DNA of 64,000 bases from Gelatoporia subvermispora B (taxonomy: Eukaryota > Basidiomycota > Agaricomycetes > Polyporales > Gelatoporiaceae): assembly GCA_000320605.2 (NCBI GenBank), contig KB445801.1, positions 57,745-121,744 on the forward strand, read 5' to 3'. Positions 33,398-44,851 of this stretch are shown in pieces (within the stretch, counting starts at the first letter, position 1; each line of letters begins with the position of its first letter). A model generated the notes under the pieces. The model was given only the letters and a program-made list of their open reading frames with translations, was not told the DNA's origin and did not search any database. The translations under genes were made by a program, and so were the position numbers.

Positions 33398-35465
33398 ATG
33401 TCCACACAGAAAACGCCTCCTGCCTGGCAAACTTCAGTGACCCAGTATGGGCTATCGCTGCGCCTCGAAGTCACCCAAGTACGGGACTATCTTAAGCGTC
33501 AGGACATGCCCAAACTCGTCTCGAGCCGCTTCACTGACGGCTGGGTGGTTCGATTGCGCACCGAGGTGGTCGAAAACGATCGCTGTATCAGTGTATGGAT
33601 CCAGAGGGCGCCTCCCGCAGACGAACCGGGAAAGCTCACGGGCGCGTGGGTCTCAGTCGTCGCACGTTCCTTGACTGACGCAGTCACCTACTTCGAGGGA
33701 CACGCCATATTCACCCTATTCACCCTGGACCCGGACTACGAAGGCCATCGATGGGAAAACATCATATCATACAAGAAGAATTGGAAGCAGGACCGTGTAT
33801 TGCGCACTGAGAATGCTTTCGTCCTGGACGTGGAGATCAAGTTATCTGCTGTGCCAGCCATCACTTCGCGGCCTGTGCTCAATATCCTATACGATCAAAT
33901 GAACGACATCCGAGGCAGTCGGTATAGGTTCATGACATTTTCTAAACGGTCCATCCTGGATGGATTGGGATGGCTCTCCAATCAGTCATGCATCTTTGCG
34001 ACTTCTGATATCCTGACCGTGAACGGTATAAACATGCGCAGTGAGCGATATGAGACACACTTCCTTCTCATAGCTGACGAAGCCAATATATTAGATCTCA
34101 GCAGTGCTCGTCTGGTGGAATGGGATGGCTTCGATGCAGAGAAAGAGGAGTTTGCGGTCACAGAGTAACTCGACGAAGACAGTGATCTCGAAGACTGCAC
34201 GAGCGACACGGAGGCAGATCTGGACTATCTGCCGACGTATTCTGAGGATACAAGCAATGCCACTGAATCTCAACATATGAACACTGCTTCAGATTCCGAA
34301 GATACGGGTGTCGCTGAAGAAATGGACGACTATGGTAGTGATGAACAAGATGAATTGATATCGCACGCTGAAGTCGAAGCTCTAATGGAAGAAGCGCGTC
34401 GCTGGATTCGTGGAAATGAACTGTCGGGAGACGGCATGGGGTATGGCGTCGAGTGTTGTTGTCTTTCAATGTGCTAACAGACCTGATCAGACAGAAGGGA
34501 ATGGATGTTGACTCTGGAGGTAAATGTCACACGAATCTATGCCTAAAACGGTATTGACCTGGGGTTGCTCCACCGGGACACAATGCAGATGCTCATGATA
34601 AGCAAGTCGATGGAAGCAACGAAAGTACCACAGATGACAATGAAGAAACCGTCGATGAAGAGAGCGAAGAATTCGAAGAGGATGGCGACACTTCGGACGA
34701 TGATGAGTCGGAAGAGCAGGTTTATCATGATGGAAATATGAGCTCAAGAGGTGATGTTACTATTCTCAGAGGCTGCCGTCCACAACTAATTGCTTCTACT
34801 TATGTAGATCATAATGACAATACCTCCCTCGATACGTGGGTCATCACCGGAGTAGCATCACCTACGTAGGTTGTTTGACTACCCACGCTCGAGACGACAT
34901 TATTCATCTTGCACGTCACAAGGTGGATTGCTCTCATTTTCTACCTACATACCGGGATCATCGATTTCGCTCCATTGAGCAGTAGTTCTAAACGGTTGAG
35001 GCAGAAGCACATCTCAGTCTACAAGAAGAGATACCCGAAACGTGTTCCACCGTGCTCTGCAAAGTCCATGTATCGGCTCGCAACAAAAGTAAGCAGCTGA
35101 CACATCAAACTGACTTCTCAGTTCTGACATAACCTCAGCTTAAGCATAAAGACCTCAAATATCGTGCATTCGAGCATCTCAAACAACAGCTGTCGCATGT
35201 TAACGTTCTCGCAGAGATATTTAGTCAGTTCACTTCGCAGTACGTCTTGAGCGTTTTGTTCCTCTGTCTCCGTACAACTCACATGCACTACAGATACGAA
35301 GAGATACGAGATATAGAGCTCGAACTTCTTGAGAAGCACTGAAATTATCTGAAGAAGTCGCAAATGCTCACGGAGAAAATCGAAGAATTTTCCATTGGCA
35401 GGCTGCCACATGCCGCCCCGGTCATGAGGGAGATCTTTGGGAGAATGTCCGTGACAACGTCGTGA
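33398..35465 (+). pseudogene. BTB/POZ-type protein gene with two in-frame stop codons
   Basis: A long first exon (33398-34439) reads MSTQKTPPAWQTSVTQYGLS onward. It shows the N-terminal half of the agaricomycete MATH/BTB-like family (RPVLNILYDQMNDIRGSRYR). It is interrupted by TAA at 34166-34168, after which the same frame continues for about 90 acidic codons. Further exons hold an acidic stretch (34590-34750) and then the BTB part (FYLHTGIIDFAPLSSSSKRL, PCSAKSMYRLATK, and a piece ending SQFTSQ). The last exon carries TGA at 35340-35342 exactly where family members have Trp. Splice sites are mostly intact, so decay is recent. If the stops are assembly errors this is a functional gene; read-through is unlikely for two stops. 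Confidence 0.65.
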
Positions 35466-36749
35466 ATGACATATATATATAACGTATCCCTTCTGTATGG
35501 CTCCCATTGCGTAGGTACGACAGTGCCAAAGCGGACCGGAGTCCCAAATTCATGACTGGTCACGGTGCAGTGTCTGAGCGAATACAGTTCAGCTTCGTCT
35601 GACTCTATTGAGGACTCCAAATATGTCTGACTAGTACCCTTGTGACTGCAGGTTAATCGAATGGTTTCTCAACGCTATGAATACGAGCAGAACTTGGCCC
35701 TGCATCCCTATGTTTCGAATTACGCTTTTATCTTGGCATGTCAGCACCTGACACCGTCTCTCAGGCCAGGACTGGCGAAGGTTTCCATCAGTAAATCCCT
35801 CGCTATCAGTACCATGTCATCGGGGTTTGCACAATGCCCGGCACTAAATGCACTAAACCGCGATTTGGACACACTATGCCTCGGATCAAGCGACTTCCGA
35901 GGCCGAGGGATATCCAGTACCTGCAACCTCCGTGGTGCAGTGCAACAGTAAATGGGCGTCATTTTCTCCGAACCAACTTAACTGTATCTGTGAGTACATC
36001 GCACATAGTCCTCGTCGAAGGGACTGAGTATTTTACTACTAGTTTCGTTGTCATCGTGCTGGAAGAACAATGGAGAGCGAGGCTGATGCTGTGTGAAGTC
36101 GTCACATATCAGATGTTATGAGAAATGAGAGATGATTGCGATCGTCACGGATGAGACCGTCGCGATACAATTTCAAGGATAATATGCCTAACGAGGACAT
36201 CCGTGATGCCGGAGCTATCTTGTAGAGGCCATTCGATGGCTCCGGCTCCGATGCGACTTCGTTGGTATGCGAGGCGAGATTGTACTCGATATACGCACAT
36301 CTCTTGCAGTGCCGCCTACTAGGTAGGGAACAAGACCAGATCTGATTACTTGATGACTCAAAGGGATCCGCAGCATAAAAGTCACATACGCCCACAGCCC
36401 CAAGTAGGACTTGCTGCGATCGATCGCATCATGCGTAACCGGAAGCGCATATGATAGTGAAATTGCTCGGCACTGGAGAATAATCTATATGTGCAGTACC
36501 CTACGTGCAGCACTAGGTGGGGCGGCGGGCGAGTTCACTCGGTCATCAGTCTCCTCTGCGTATCTAGTGCATGCGGCTCTTGCACTAGCGCTAGAACCAT
36601 CGTCAACCGACGTTGAGAGGTAATAGCGCACGCGGTGGAGGAACAGCTATACCTTGACGAGAAAAACGTTCCGTGCGACCTGGGTGAAGAGTTTCTCGTG
36701 CGAGACGTTACTTCAGCCCAGACAATTCTGCCACAAATCTATGGCAGAC
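35466..36749. other. 1.3-kb gap, nothing recognised
   Basis: Short frames on both strands without motifs. It ends at the left inverted repeat of the mobile element. Confidence 0.4.
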
Positions 36750-36773
36750 ATATCATGACATAATTATTTTTGT
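36750..36773 (+). repeat. Left terminal inverted repeat
   Basis: Begins ATATCATGACATAATTA. Pairs with the reverse complement of 44630-44653 with three mismatches. Confidence 0.7.
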
Positions 36774-37213
36774 TGTTCATATCTCTCAAGTGTGCGAAGA
36801 AATACGTCAATGTGCGAAAAGATACGTCCAAACCTCCAAGCACCCCTGAAATAGACACTTAGGTGAGAAATGCCGAAAGAAACACGTTGCTATAATGGTT
36901 TTGCATTTTATACACTATATAGAAAAACACGCTCATGTGATGCGACAAAAAGCTCACTGCCATTAGGCATTCCATTTATACGCGGCATACCACGCTTCAT
37001 TTTATACGCTGTGTTGTGTAGGATAAAACACACTAACATCAAACACGTTGATCTTAAACACGTCGAACCACCATGATGTCCTTGGAATATAAATTTTGCG
37101 CATTCCACGCATGATGTCAGCACAGATGTGTCAGCATGTGTAGCCGCCCGTTCCCGCGATGCTATTAGCATCAAGTACTATAGCATGCAATCTTTATTTT
37201 ACACGCACTTGAA

Positions 37214-38866
37214 ATGCCTCCCAACCCATCTGGTGGTGTTGACGAGTTCTCAACATTCTATCTTGAATGTGAACGGATCTGTGCTGAGGCTCAGTTCATC
37301 CTCCACTCTCTTCCAAATGCTGAGATCCCTGCTGTTGAGCGTGCAATTCATCAGTTATGTGCCATCCAGCAAATTCTCCCTCAGCTCAACGATGTCCATG
37401 CCTCCGACAATGACATCAACACATTGATCATCTCTCTAGGTCAACTCATACACCCTCTTGAAAATTTCCTTCACTCCCCACCACCCCATCCATCCACTAA
37501 TATCCCACTCCACTATACTTCCCAACAAGGCCGCCCTTCGTACACTCTTGATATCGCTCGTGCACTCGAGCTTCACCAGCTTGGGAACACTTGGCAAGAT
37601 ATTGCCAAGGTCTTAGGAGTCACCGAACGGACATTGTACCGTCGCCTTGAACATGCCGGCATTGGCTCAACCCGTCGCCTCCACTCCAACATCACTGATG
37701 AAGCTCTCGATGTTCTTGTTGCCCAAATCACGCAGTCCCATCCTTTCGTGGGTTCCACCATTGTGTTAGGGCATCTTGAAGCCCAGCAAGTCTACATTAC
37801 CCGAGCCCGTGTTCAGGAGAGTCTCCGCCGAGTTGATGCCATGGGGGTCCTGATTCGGTAAGTCAAATTTTCCTCTCGAGGTCACGTACAGGCTATGCTG
37901 ATAGACACCTTTAGTTGGTCAGGAATTATCAAAAGACGTGTATATCGAGTCCGTGGGGCCAACGCTCTATGGCACATTGATAGCAACGAAAAGCTGCGTC
38001 CATGGGGCTTTTACGTGCATGGATGTGTTGATGGCCATTCACGGCTGATCATTTACCTTTCCTGTTGTCCTAACAAGCGTGCCAAGACTGTCAGCGACCT
38101 CTACACCATGGCCACTGACAAGTTTGGTTGGCCCAGCAGGGCACGGGGTGATTTCGGGACCGAAAACAATGAAGTTGAGCGGTTAATGATAGAGCATTGG
38201 GGAGATGAACACCATGCATTCCTTCGAGGCAGGTGAGCTACCGTCTCTGTGGTGTTGTACTACATCTCATTTAGAATCGTCAGGTCACTTCACAATGTCC
38301 GGATTGAGCGGCTTTGGCGCGACGTGCGCAAAGACTGTCTCGAAGCATTCCGACAAGTTTTTTTTCATCTTGAGGAGAACGGTCTTCTCGACATGGACCA
38401 GCACATTCACCAAGTATGCCTCTTCTTAGTCTTCCACAAGCGTGTCCAAGACTCCTTGGATCGTGCTCGGGATGCCTGGAACCTTCACAAGCTCCGGACT
38501 GAGCGAAACAAGACACCAGTGGCCATCTACGAGCTCAGTCGTGAAAAGGCTATGCAACGGGGCTACTGGACTGGCGATCCTGGCGACATCAACATTGACC
38601 CGAACAACTATGGTGTCGACCCTGAGGGGCCTGTCCCTCTTGCCGAAGACCTTCAGTTCGATCCAGAAGGTGTTGGTAATCAACCCGAGGGTGCTCAAGC
38701 TGAGCGTGATGCGGGTATTGCAGTGAATCATGAGGACGATTTGCAACAGGCACGCGACCTGATGGGGGACTATGACTTTAATCGCGACGATGGGAACTGG
38801 GGTATCAACGTGTACTGCGAGGCGGTGATCCTACTGACCTCAAAGCTCGCATCTGCTGCGGAATGA
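37214..38866 (+). CDS. DDE integrase/transposase of the element (rve-like core)
   Basis: Three exons: 37214-37857, 37915-38232 and 38284-38866, in phase, encode 514 residues. Residues 100-170 hold a helix-turn-helix-like DNA-binding segment (TWQDIAKVLGVTERTLYRRL). The catalytic core follows after a basic strand (IIKRRVYRVRG). The triad is the Asp in ALWHIDSNEKL, the Asp in RGDFGTENNEVER, and the Glu in HNVRIERLWRDV. This is the arrangement seen in integrase-core proteins of animals and fungi with the HIDGNHKL-type motif. The C-terminal 100 residues are acidic. All three catalytic residues are present with clean splice sites, so the protein may be functional. Confidence 0.85.
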
Positions 38867-39021
38867 CGCTGCGACCTGTCCCTCGCATACTGGCCAGTTA
38901 ATCTTTGATGTGTATGTGTAGACCACAACAAATGGGATAATTCCGCTTTGCCATCTACATACGCTGTCACAAATACTATCGGGTCACCTTTGCTCGTCGA
39001 GATCCGCCCCACATCCTCATT
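38867..39021. other. Spacer inside the element
   Basis: Short interval between the integrase stop and the next ORF; nothing recognised. Confidence 0.4.
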
Positions 39022-39904
39022 ATGTCCGAGGACGTTCGCGAGCTCGTGCTTGGCGCCCAGCTGCTGAGCCTGCGAGCGCGGACGTCAGCGCGGTAAGTCC
39101 CCTCCTGGCGTTCCTTGCTTGTTTGCGGGCTGACGCACAAGTTAGGGTGTCTCAGGTGCTGTGGCACTCAGGCGATGCCCAGTCTCTTGAACGGTGGCAA
39201 GATCGTACTCGCGTTGAGAGAGCAGCGATTGCGTGCGTGGGAGGTCGGTCAGGGCCGACTGTAATGCAGACTCTTGAGACCTGTGTCCGCGTTCTCCACA
39301 GCCGCCTTTTCTGCCTGATGACGCCACCGCCGGCTCGTGTCCCTGCCCGCACAGTGTGGTCTCTGGATTCCTTACGCGCTACTACGGCTTGGAAACACAA
39401 CGCACGGTCAGACCTGAAGCTTTGGATGCGCATGTATGGGCCCCTCGCTCGCTCACGCAAGTGGAGATTGTGTTATGCTCACCTTGAGTGTGCTGCTCAG
39501 CGCTGACGAGGGCAAGCCTTATCCCTTGACTTCTCCGGCAGGCTACGAAACTGTCCTGGGTCTAACGATACCAGGGTATGATGGCACCATAGAGCACTAT
39601 CGTCATGACAAGGCTTCTATTGTGCCGAGTGCGCTCAAGGCTCAAGGTCGGCGGGTAGTTCTAGCGCAGGAGCCGTTTGCGCTAGATTGGGTGCCTGTGT
39701 GGGCTTGCCATGCGTATGGGGTCCGCCCGCCCCAAGTGTTGCTTCGCGCCCAACTGTCTGACGGTTTGCACACTGCATGACCCACTGTCGACGCCGAAAC
39801 TTTGGAGCGCATATGTGGACCCGCTGTTCGCTCAAAGAGATGGCAAAACTGTGCCGCGCCCCCCTTTAGCATGTTGCTGGAGAGCAGAGTCTGCTTTTCA
39901 GTAG
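39022..39904 (+). CDS. Second plus-strand ORF of the element, function unknown (possibly broken)
   Basis: Starts at ATG 39022 (MSEDVRELVLGAQLLSLRAR). A GT..AG intron joins it to a frame reading VSQVLWHSGDAQSLERWQDR through ARSDLKLWMRMYG to 39506. The reading then moves to another frame (LSADEGKPYPLTSPAGYETV, then LGLTIPGYDGTIEHYRHD) that stops at 39780, and to a third frame to 39904. Either small introns are missed or the gene carries frameshifts. I do not recognise a domain. Several Arg-rich and His-containing stretches are compatible with a nucleic-acid-related protein, but that is speculation. Confidence 0.35.
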
Positions 39905-40098
39905 CCCGCAGGCCTCTTACGTTCCGTGTCTTCTATCTTGATGACTCTGATGAACAGTGTTGATATCCTGGCTCTGCTGTGTGTCAAGCAGTCTCGACTG
40001 TAGCAGAGGGTCGAGCCTTTTGACGGCCTGCGGTGGCGTATCATTTGTCCTGTATTTCCCTGTACCCGTCTCCGAGTGAGAACTAATCATGAGGTTAG
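39905..40098. other. Spacer before the captured exons
   Basis: Pyrimidine-rich and ends in an intron acceptor at 40097-40098, so at least its 3' part is probably captured intron sequence of the aminotransferase gene. Confidence 0.35.
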
Positions 40099-40393
40099 GT
40101 CGCGGCGCTGATGGAGTACCCGCCGCTCGTTGAGCTCGTCAAGGACAAGTGGTCGCAGGACGTGATCGAGCGCGCGCAGGAGCTGCAGGAGGAGATCGGA
40201 TCCATTGGCACGTACTCCCACAGCAAGGGTGTCCCGCTCATCCGGAAGCACGTCGCCAAGTTCATTGAAGGTAAGTTTATTCGCCCTTGCGCCCGTCGCA
40301 AACGCCGCTCACACGTCTGCGCCAGAGCGCGACGGGTACCCGTCGGACCCAGAGGACATCTTTCTCACCGCCGGAGCGTCCGCTGGCATCTCG
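40099..40393 (+). pseudogene. Captured fragment of a host alanine aminotransferase gene
   Basis: Two exons of a class I/II aminotransferase are present, with their intron still in place. Exon 40099-40270 reads VAALMEYPPLVELVKDKWSQ, then DVIERAQELQEEIGSIGTYS and HSKGVPLIRKHVAKFIE. Exon 40326-40393 reads ERDGYPSDPEDIFLTAGASA and GIS. These blocks are highly characteristic of eukaryotic alanine aminotransferase (the segment before the PLP-contacting loop). The preceding and following exons, including the PLP lysine, are absent. The homology breaks off near 40393. The intact intron shows capture as DNA rather than through mRNA. It cannot encode an active enzyme. Confidence 0.8.
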
Positions 40394-40877
40394 GGAGTCA
40401 TGCCTGTTGCTGGCCCGCCGCAGCTGACAGGAACCCCGCACACCACGCATGCAATTGTACATGCTCGGCACCGCCAGAGCAAAACAATTCGCACACGCGA
40501 TGGGCGAATATTCCTGCCATTGCTTGCGAGTGCAACAGGTAGTAGCGCAGTACCATGCGCGACCTATGCGGAAGTGGTCGCGGTTGCTCAGTCATGTGCA
40601 CTGCGCAATGAGGCGCCCACATTGGGCACAGGCTTGGAAATGCAAAAGTGTAAATTCGGGTGCGACCATCAACTGCCGTTCATTTTCACAACTCAAATAC
40701 ATGTCTAGTATGGTTCGAACGACTAGCGAAAATTGTCCACAAGGGTGCTGCTCGTTGACTATGTCCATCTACCCGCATGAATGAGTCACACTCCGTACTA
40801 GTATACACCAGACCAAACCACGGACCTAAGACCTTGAGCGCGAACTCATTTTGGTTGCCTCGCATTAAGCACTTGCA
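40394..40877. other. Unassigned stretch inside the element
   Basis: No continuation of the aminotransferase and no other gene that I can support. Confidence 0.4.
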
Positions 40878-41555
40878 TTATTTTGTTGGTGAGCTCCTTG
40901 AATTCCTCGCTTTTGACTGTGCGATTTCTATCCGGATGGTACCTCTGGACATGGGCCGCCGGGCGATGTGAGTTAGACTTGACGGAACTTGAAGGGACAG
41001 GGAACATACACGAGCTAGTTCATGGTACTGCTGACGCGGATCTAGATCATTGATTTCGGGGTCTAGGTATGAGATCCGGAGTTCGGGAACAATGTGGGGG
41101 AAGCGGACGAGGACCCGAGTGACAAGTTGTGGCCATGGCAGAGCCCAGAGTCCTTCAACAGCCTGAAGGTTTTCCTGGTGATAGCGTTGCTCCTGAGACG
41201 AAGTACTACTGTTGCCTTGGTGCGAAGACTGGGAAGGTGGGTCGCTCGAAGTAGTATGGTCTTGGGATGAGCAAGAGCCTGTATTAGCCGTGTTACGATG
41301 TGCTGAGTGTGGTGAGGCCCGAGACTCTGAGTGTGGCGAGCCCCGAGACTGGTCTTTGTCACAATCACTGTGCTCGTCTAGGACGGTGTCAGTAGCAAGC
41401 ACAGAAGAGCCATGGTAACCAGTGGGGCGCACCACTTGAAGAGACATAGATTGGGTCACACATCGGATCCCATTCACTGGTATCACTTCCGTTCTCGAAG
41501 AGGGGTGTCTTATGGTCTCTGGCCAGGTATCACGATAGAGCACAGGTGAATTCAT
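40878..41555 (-). CDS. Small element ORF of unknown function
   Basis: An open frame of 225 codons starts at an ATG directly downstream of the large minus-strand gene (31-bp gap). It is Ser/Gln/His-rich in the middle (SSQDHTTSSDPPSQSSHQGN) with an SPHS-containing direct repeat, followed by a more ordered region (LWALPWPQLVTRVLVRFPHI). There is no known domain. It could be a separate gene or a 3' exon group of its neighbour. Confidence 0.35.
   Translation of the reverse strand: MNSPVLYRDTWPETIRHPSSRTEVIPVNGIRCVTQSMSLQVVRPTGYHGSSVLATDTVLDEHSDCDKDQSRGSPHSESRASPHSAHRNTANTGSCSSQDHTTSSDPPSQSSHQGNSSTSSQEQRYHQENLQAVEGLWALPWPQLVTRVLVRFPHIVPELRISYLDPEINDLDPRQQYHELARVCSLSLQVPSSLTHIARRPMSRGTIRIEIAQSKARNSRSSPTK
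41304..41351 (+). repeat. Two-copy 24-bp direct repeat inside the small element ORF
   Basis: Adjacent units beginning TGAGTGTGG, each ending CCGAGACT, differ at two positions; they encode two RxSPHSE/A-type units on the minus strand. Confidence 0.6.
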
Positions 41556-41585
41556 TGAGCTAGATCGACTACATGCACTGAAACC

Positions 41586-44229
41586 CTACTTATTGTCGTG
41601 CGAGGCAGTCTTGGCACTGCTGCGTGTGGTGCGGCGTGGAATTGAACCGTCAGAAGGGGCTGGGGTCTTCGGGACTGGTGCTTGGTTTGCTCGGCCCTTT
41701 CCCTTGCCTTTCGATGGCAAATGGCCCTGGTGGAGCAGTTGAGCATAACATAATGTAATACGGAACCCTTCCGACCAGCGTACCTTGCGATAGTTGCGTA
41801 TTTTGATCGCCAGACCTGCACAACATGCTTGTAAAAGGTCGTACTTAGCAGTATAAGATGAGTGTTCAGGATCCAGGTCGTCCAGGAGAGGAGTTATGAC
41901 TGAGTCGAGAAAACCCCCAAGACCGTAGGGTCCTCGTAGAATAAATCCGTAGCTCATCTTGTAAGGATCAGATGCATGGCCGAAAATTGCCTCAAGAATG
42001 TAGGTCACGTAGTTGATACTAGAGCTGCTAATGAAGATAGTGCTGAGCTGGCTATTCTTCCAGTGTGATGCGTTTGCGAGCTGAGAAGACAAGTTCGGTA
42101 GGCTTGAAAAGAGGATAGCAGACAAAGTAACACACCGGCAATTTGTCCTCATGAGTATGGTACTCTGCAGCGAGCTGTCTAAACCCGCCCTTCGGATCCC
42201 ACAACGAGCGATGATGCTTGAAGCGCAGATGAGCGAGCAGTCGCCAAAGGCCGTCGGAGAACTCATGCAATCGCAGCCATTCACGGGAGTACGGTGGCAT
42301 GAGCGTGTACAATTGACCGATGGTAGAGAGCACGAGGTCGATAGCGCCAGGTCCAATGATGAAATGAGCATCGAAGGCGGACTCTTCCTCAAAACTCTTC
42401 ATAGAATTGGCCTCATCGCCGTCAGTGAAGGGTCCATCCATGAGAGCCGAGAGTGGTGCTAAGGGATTGTAGAAGTGAGACTCAAGATAGCGGAAAATAA
42501 GTGAGGGTGGGAAATTGGGGTCTTTGCACTGGGCACAACGAATGAGCTCGTCAAGCAGTACTTTCTTCATGTTAAAGTCAGCGTAGGGTGGTGATGGGTT
42601 GTTGGACCACTAAAGGAGCGTGAGATCAGCATAATAAACGACAGATAGTCATAGCGATACTCGCCCATCCAGCCACCTGATCGGGTTGTGACATGTTGTG
42701 CAGTTTTCGCACAAGACGACCGTGAATACTAGGGGCGACAAAGACGTCTTCCTCAGAGTTGTCGGACTCAAACCCACACTGGTGATCATTGCTTGAGGCC
42801 GGACGACTTGTCTCTTGAGTATGAATGTTATCGTCTGTGGAGCAATCAGAGAAGTGCGTTGCAACTAAGTATCAGTGGTTGTGACCGCCAACGAGATTCG
42901 TTACTTACCAGTGGTAGTGGGTTTTGAGACTCCATCTCCGTTGTCTGATAGGCTGGATTGCTCAGGCATGTGCTTATGTGCTGAGGCAGGCACAGAGGGC
43001 TCGTTATCAGAGTCGCCAGAGCCATCGGAGTCATTGTTGTCTCCATCATCATCGCCATCCTCGTCGAGAGGTATGTTGCCAGCATCAGGTCTGAGACTGA
43101 TAAAGACTCGCTTCTTGTAGCCAGACCCTAACTCACGAATATTTGTTTGGCGAGTGCATCTAAGGGTAATCAGGATAAGTTATGAAAGACTGTTAGAAGA
43201 GGACTGTACTGTAGTAGTGTGTCATAGCTGACGGAATCCATATCCCCATCCCGAGCTGGTCGTAGCATATGAGAAGCTGTTGAGGACTTGAGGGCGTAGA
43301 CTTCAAGAGCTCTCCAGCCATAGATGGCGAGCTGAGGTGTGGACAGGCGAAAAGCATCGCTAATGACATCGCGTATAGCACCGTTAGTGCCATTCATCGG
43401 AATTTGCACTCGTTGAAGAAGATTGGCATCTTGCAGGCTGCCAATTCTGAGAGGTGTCTTAAGTAAAGCAGTACATTGCCAAAGGAGACACGTACTTTGT
43501 AGCGTTCGGCTTTTTATATATTCCTTCATCGGCAGCCTTGGTTCCCTCGACAAGAATGATAGTGAACTCGACGAGCTTGACCTTACGTGGGCGGGAAGGC
43601 TGAGACGGCTCCTTGCGGCTTGAGGGTCGTTTCTGCGAGGCAAATTGACGGGCTCCAGGCCGAGCAGCCTGAGAAGCAGCTTGAGCCTGAAATAAACAAT
43701 TAGATGTGCTATTGCGTCAGTATACTGAAGTTCATACCTTGTTCGCAGGATCAAAACGAGGGACTGAGCTAGCGAAGCCATTGCCGTGAATGCCTTCATC
43801 ACGTTTGTGATACTGCTTTCGAAATAGTCCACTGGTGGGGAATGGGTGGCTTGTCGCAGGCGATGGCCCGGCTGCTGAGGCCGAGGTTTGGGTGGAGCCG
43901 GAGAGGGGCACCGATGGACGAGACCCAAAGATGATATGTTCGGTTGCAGATTGCCCGTCAGCACGACCGGCAGAATCCAAATCAGGCACAGAAGTCAAGG
44001 GAACAGTGCCAGGCTGTGGTGCACTCGGTGGGATGCCGACCGGGGGAGTGTTGACCGATTGGATCAGATGTTGCCCAGCATAGCAAGAGCAGAAGAAACA
44101 TGTAGAGCGTAAAATGAGATGCGGATTAGTCTCGGAAAGGACTTCGTCATTACTGGGGGAGAACATGCCGCATCCCTTGATGCAAGCCTTGTTCTGGCAT
44201 GCACGCAGGCTATGCCAGTCAAATGACAT
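41586..44229 (-). CDS. Large protein of the mobile element, unknown family
   Basis: A multi-exon minus-strand gene. Its first exon starts at 44229 with a Cys-rich segment (CQNKACIKGCGMF, then STCFFCSCYAGQ) that looks like a metal-binding finger, followed by Ser/Pro-rich linker to about 43740. The next exons give KVKLVEFTIILVEGTKAADE, IGSLQDANLLQRVQIPMNGT and TPQLAIYGWRALEVYALK (43690-43190). An acidic stretch follows (43110-42900). The long C-terminal exons read MKKVLLDELIRCAQCKDPNF, SREWLRLHEFSDGLWRLLAH and SSINYVTYILEAIFGHASDP, with an end rich in Lys (42570-41586). One clear late intron has its donor after HEDKLP near 42138. The zinc-finger-like start suggests a DNA-binding accessory or capsid-like function; no family recognised. 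Confidence 0.55.
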
Positions 44230-44629
44230 GATGTCAAAGTAGGTTCAGAATGTGAGACAGCGCCGTCAGAAGTCACAGAGCCAAAATAAGAGAGAAGAAT
44301 TTGACGGCGGAGCATGGAATTCCCACGGGAGGGCCTCGGCCGGCGAAAGGGTAGGTGCGGATTCGCGGAAGCATCGTGTATCTGGCAAGTGAGAAGGTTG
44401 TGGCTGTCAGCCACAACGTGTAAAGTGGTGGCGTTCAGTATACACCGGCGCGTATAATTGTGGCGTCAATTGTAGCGTCAATTTCACCCACCTCGAGGCA
44501 GCGTGATTGTGCAACACCTAGAACCAGCGTGTATTTTATATTTGTCCATGTGCGTACAAATCGGTCTCACTCCTATGGCGCGTGTGTTTTACTGGGACTC
44601 CATTCTGCGCGTGCAATTCTAACGCGTGT

Positions 44630-44653
44630 ACAATAGTAATTTTGTCATGATAT
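44630..44653 (-). repeat. Right terminal inverted repeat
   Basis: Read on the minus strand it begins ATATCATGACAAAATTA, matching the left repeat at 36750-36773 with three mismatches. Confidence 0.7.
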
Positions 44654-44851
44654 ATCGCCCATATACATAGGCTACATTCAGAAGGCACACGTACGCTTTG
44701 ACCAAGAAAAACAGCGTCAGAGACCGGAACAGTGGGCCATCGAGACTAGCAACGATACAACAAGCGTAGGGTCTTATATTGAAAAAGTTCATCGTCCGCA
44801 AGGAGACGCGTCGTACACCCTCTCCGATCTCACTTTTTCCGCAACTTGAAA

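Larger units (their letters stand above)
36750..44653. mobile_element. 7.9-kb DNA element with terminal inverted repeats and a DDE integrase
   Basis: The boundaries are a 24-bp imperfect inverted repeat at 36750-36773 and 44630-44653 (21 of 24 positions match). Sub-terminal copies of a TTATACGC motif occur near both ends (about 36974 and 36998 on the left, and 44449-44457 on the right in the opposite sense). Inside are a three-exon integrase (37214-38866 +), a second plus-strand ORF (39022-39904), two captured alanine-aminotransferase exons (40099-40393) and a large minus-strand gene (44229-41586) with a smaller ORF behind it. A possible target duplication, ATAT, overlaps the repeat ends and cannot be proved here. 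No reverse transcriptase, tyrosine recombinase or helicase is present, so it is a cut-and-paste type element. Confidence 0.65.

Noticed and set aside
34164..34186. Hidden intron that would remove the first BTB stop
   Set aside because: The only GT..AG pair around the stop would give an 18-bp intron, too short to splice; longer options break the frame.
36746..36753. ATAT as the target-site duplication of the mobile element
   Set aside because: It overlaps the terminal repeat itself and is too AT-simple to separate from it; kept only as a possibility.
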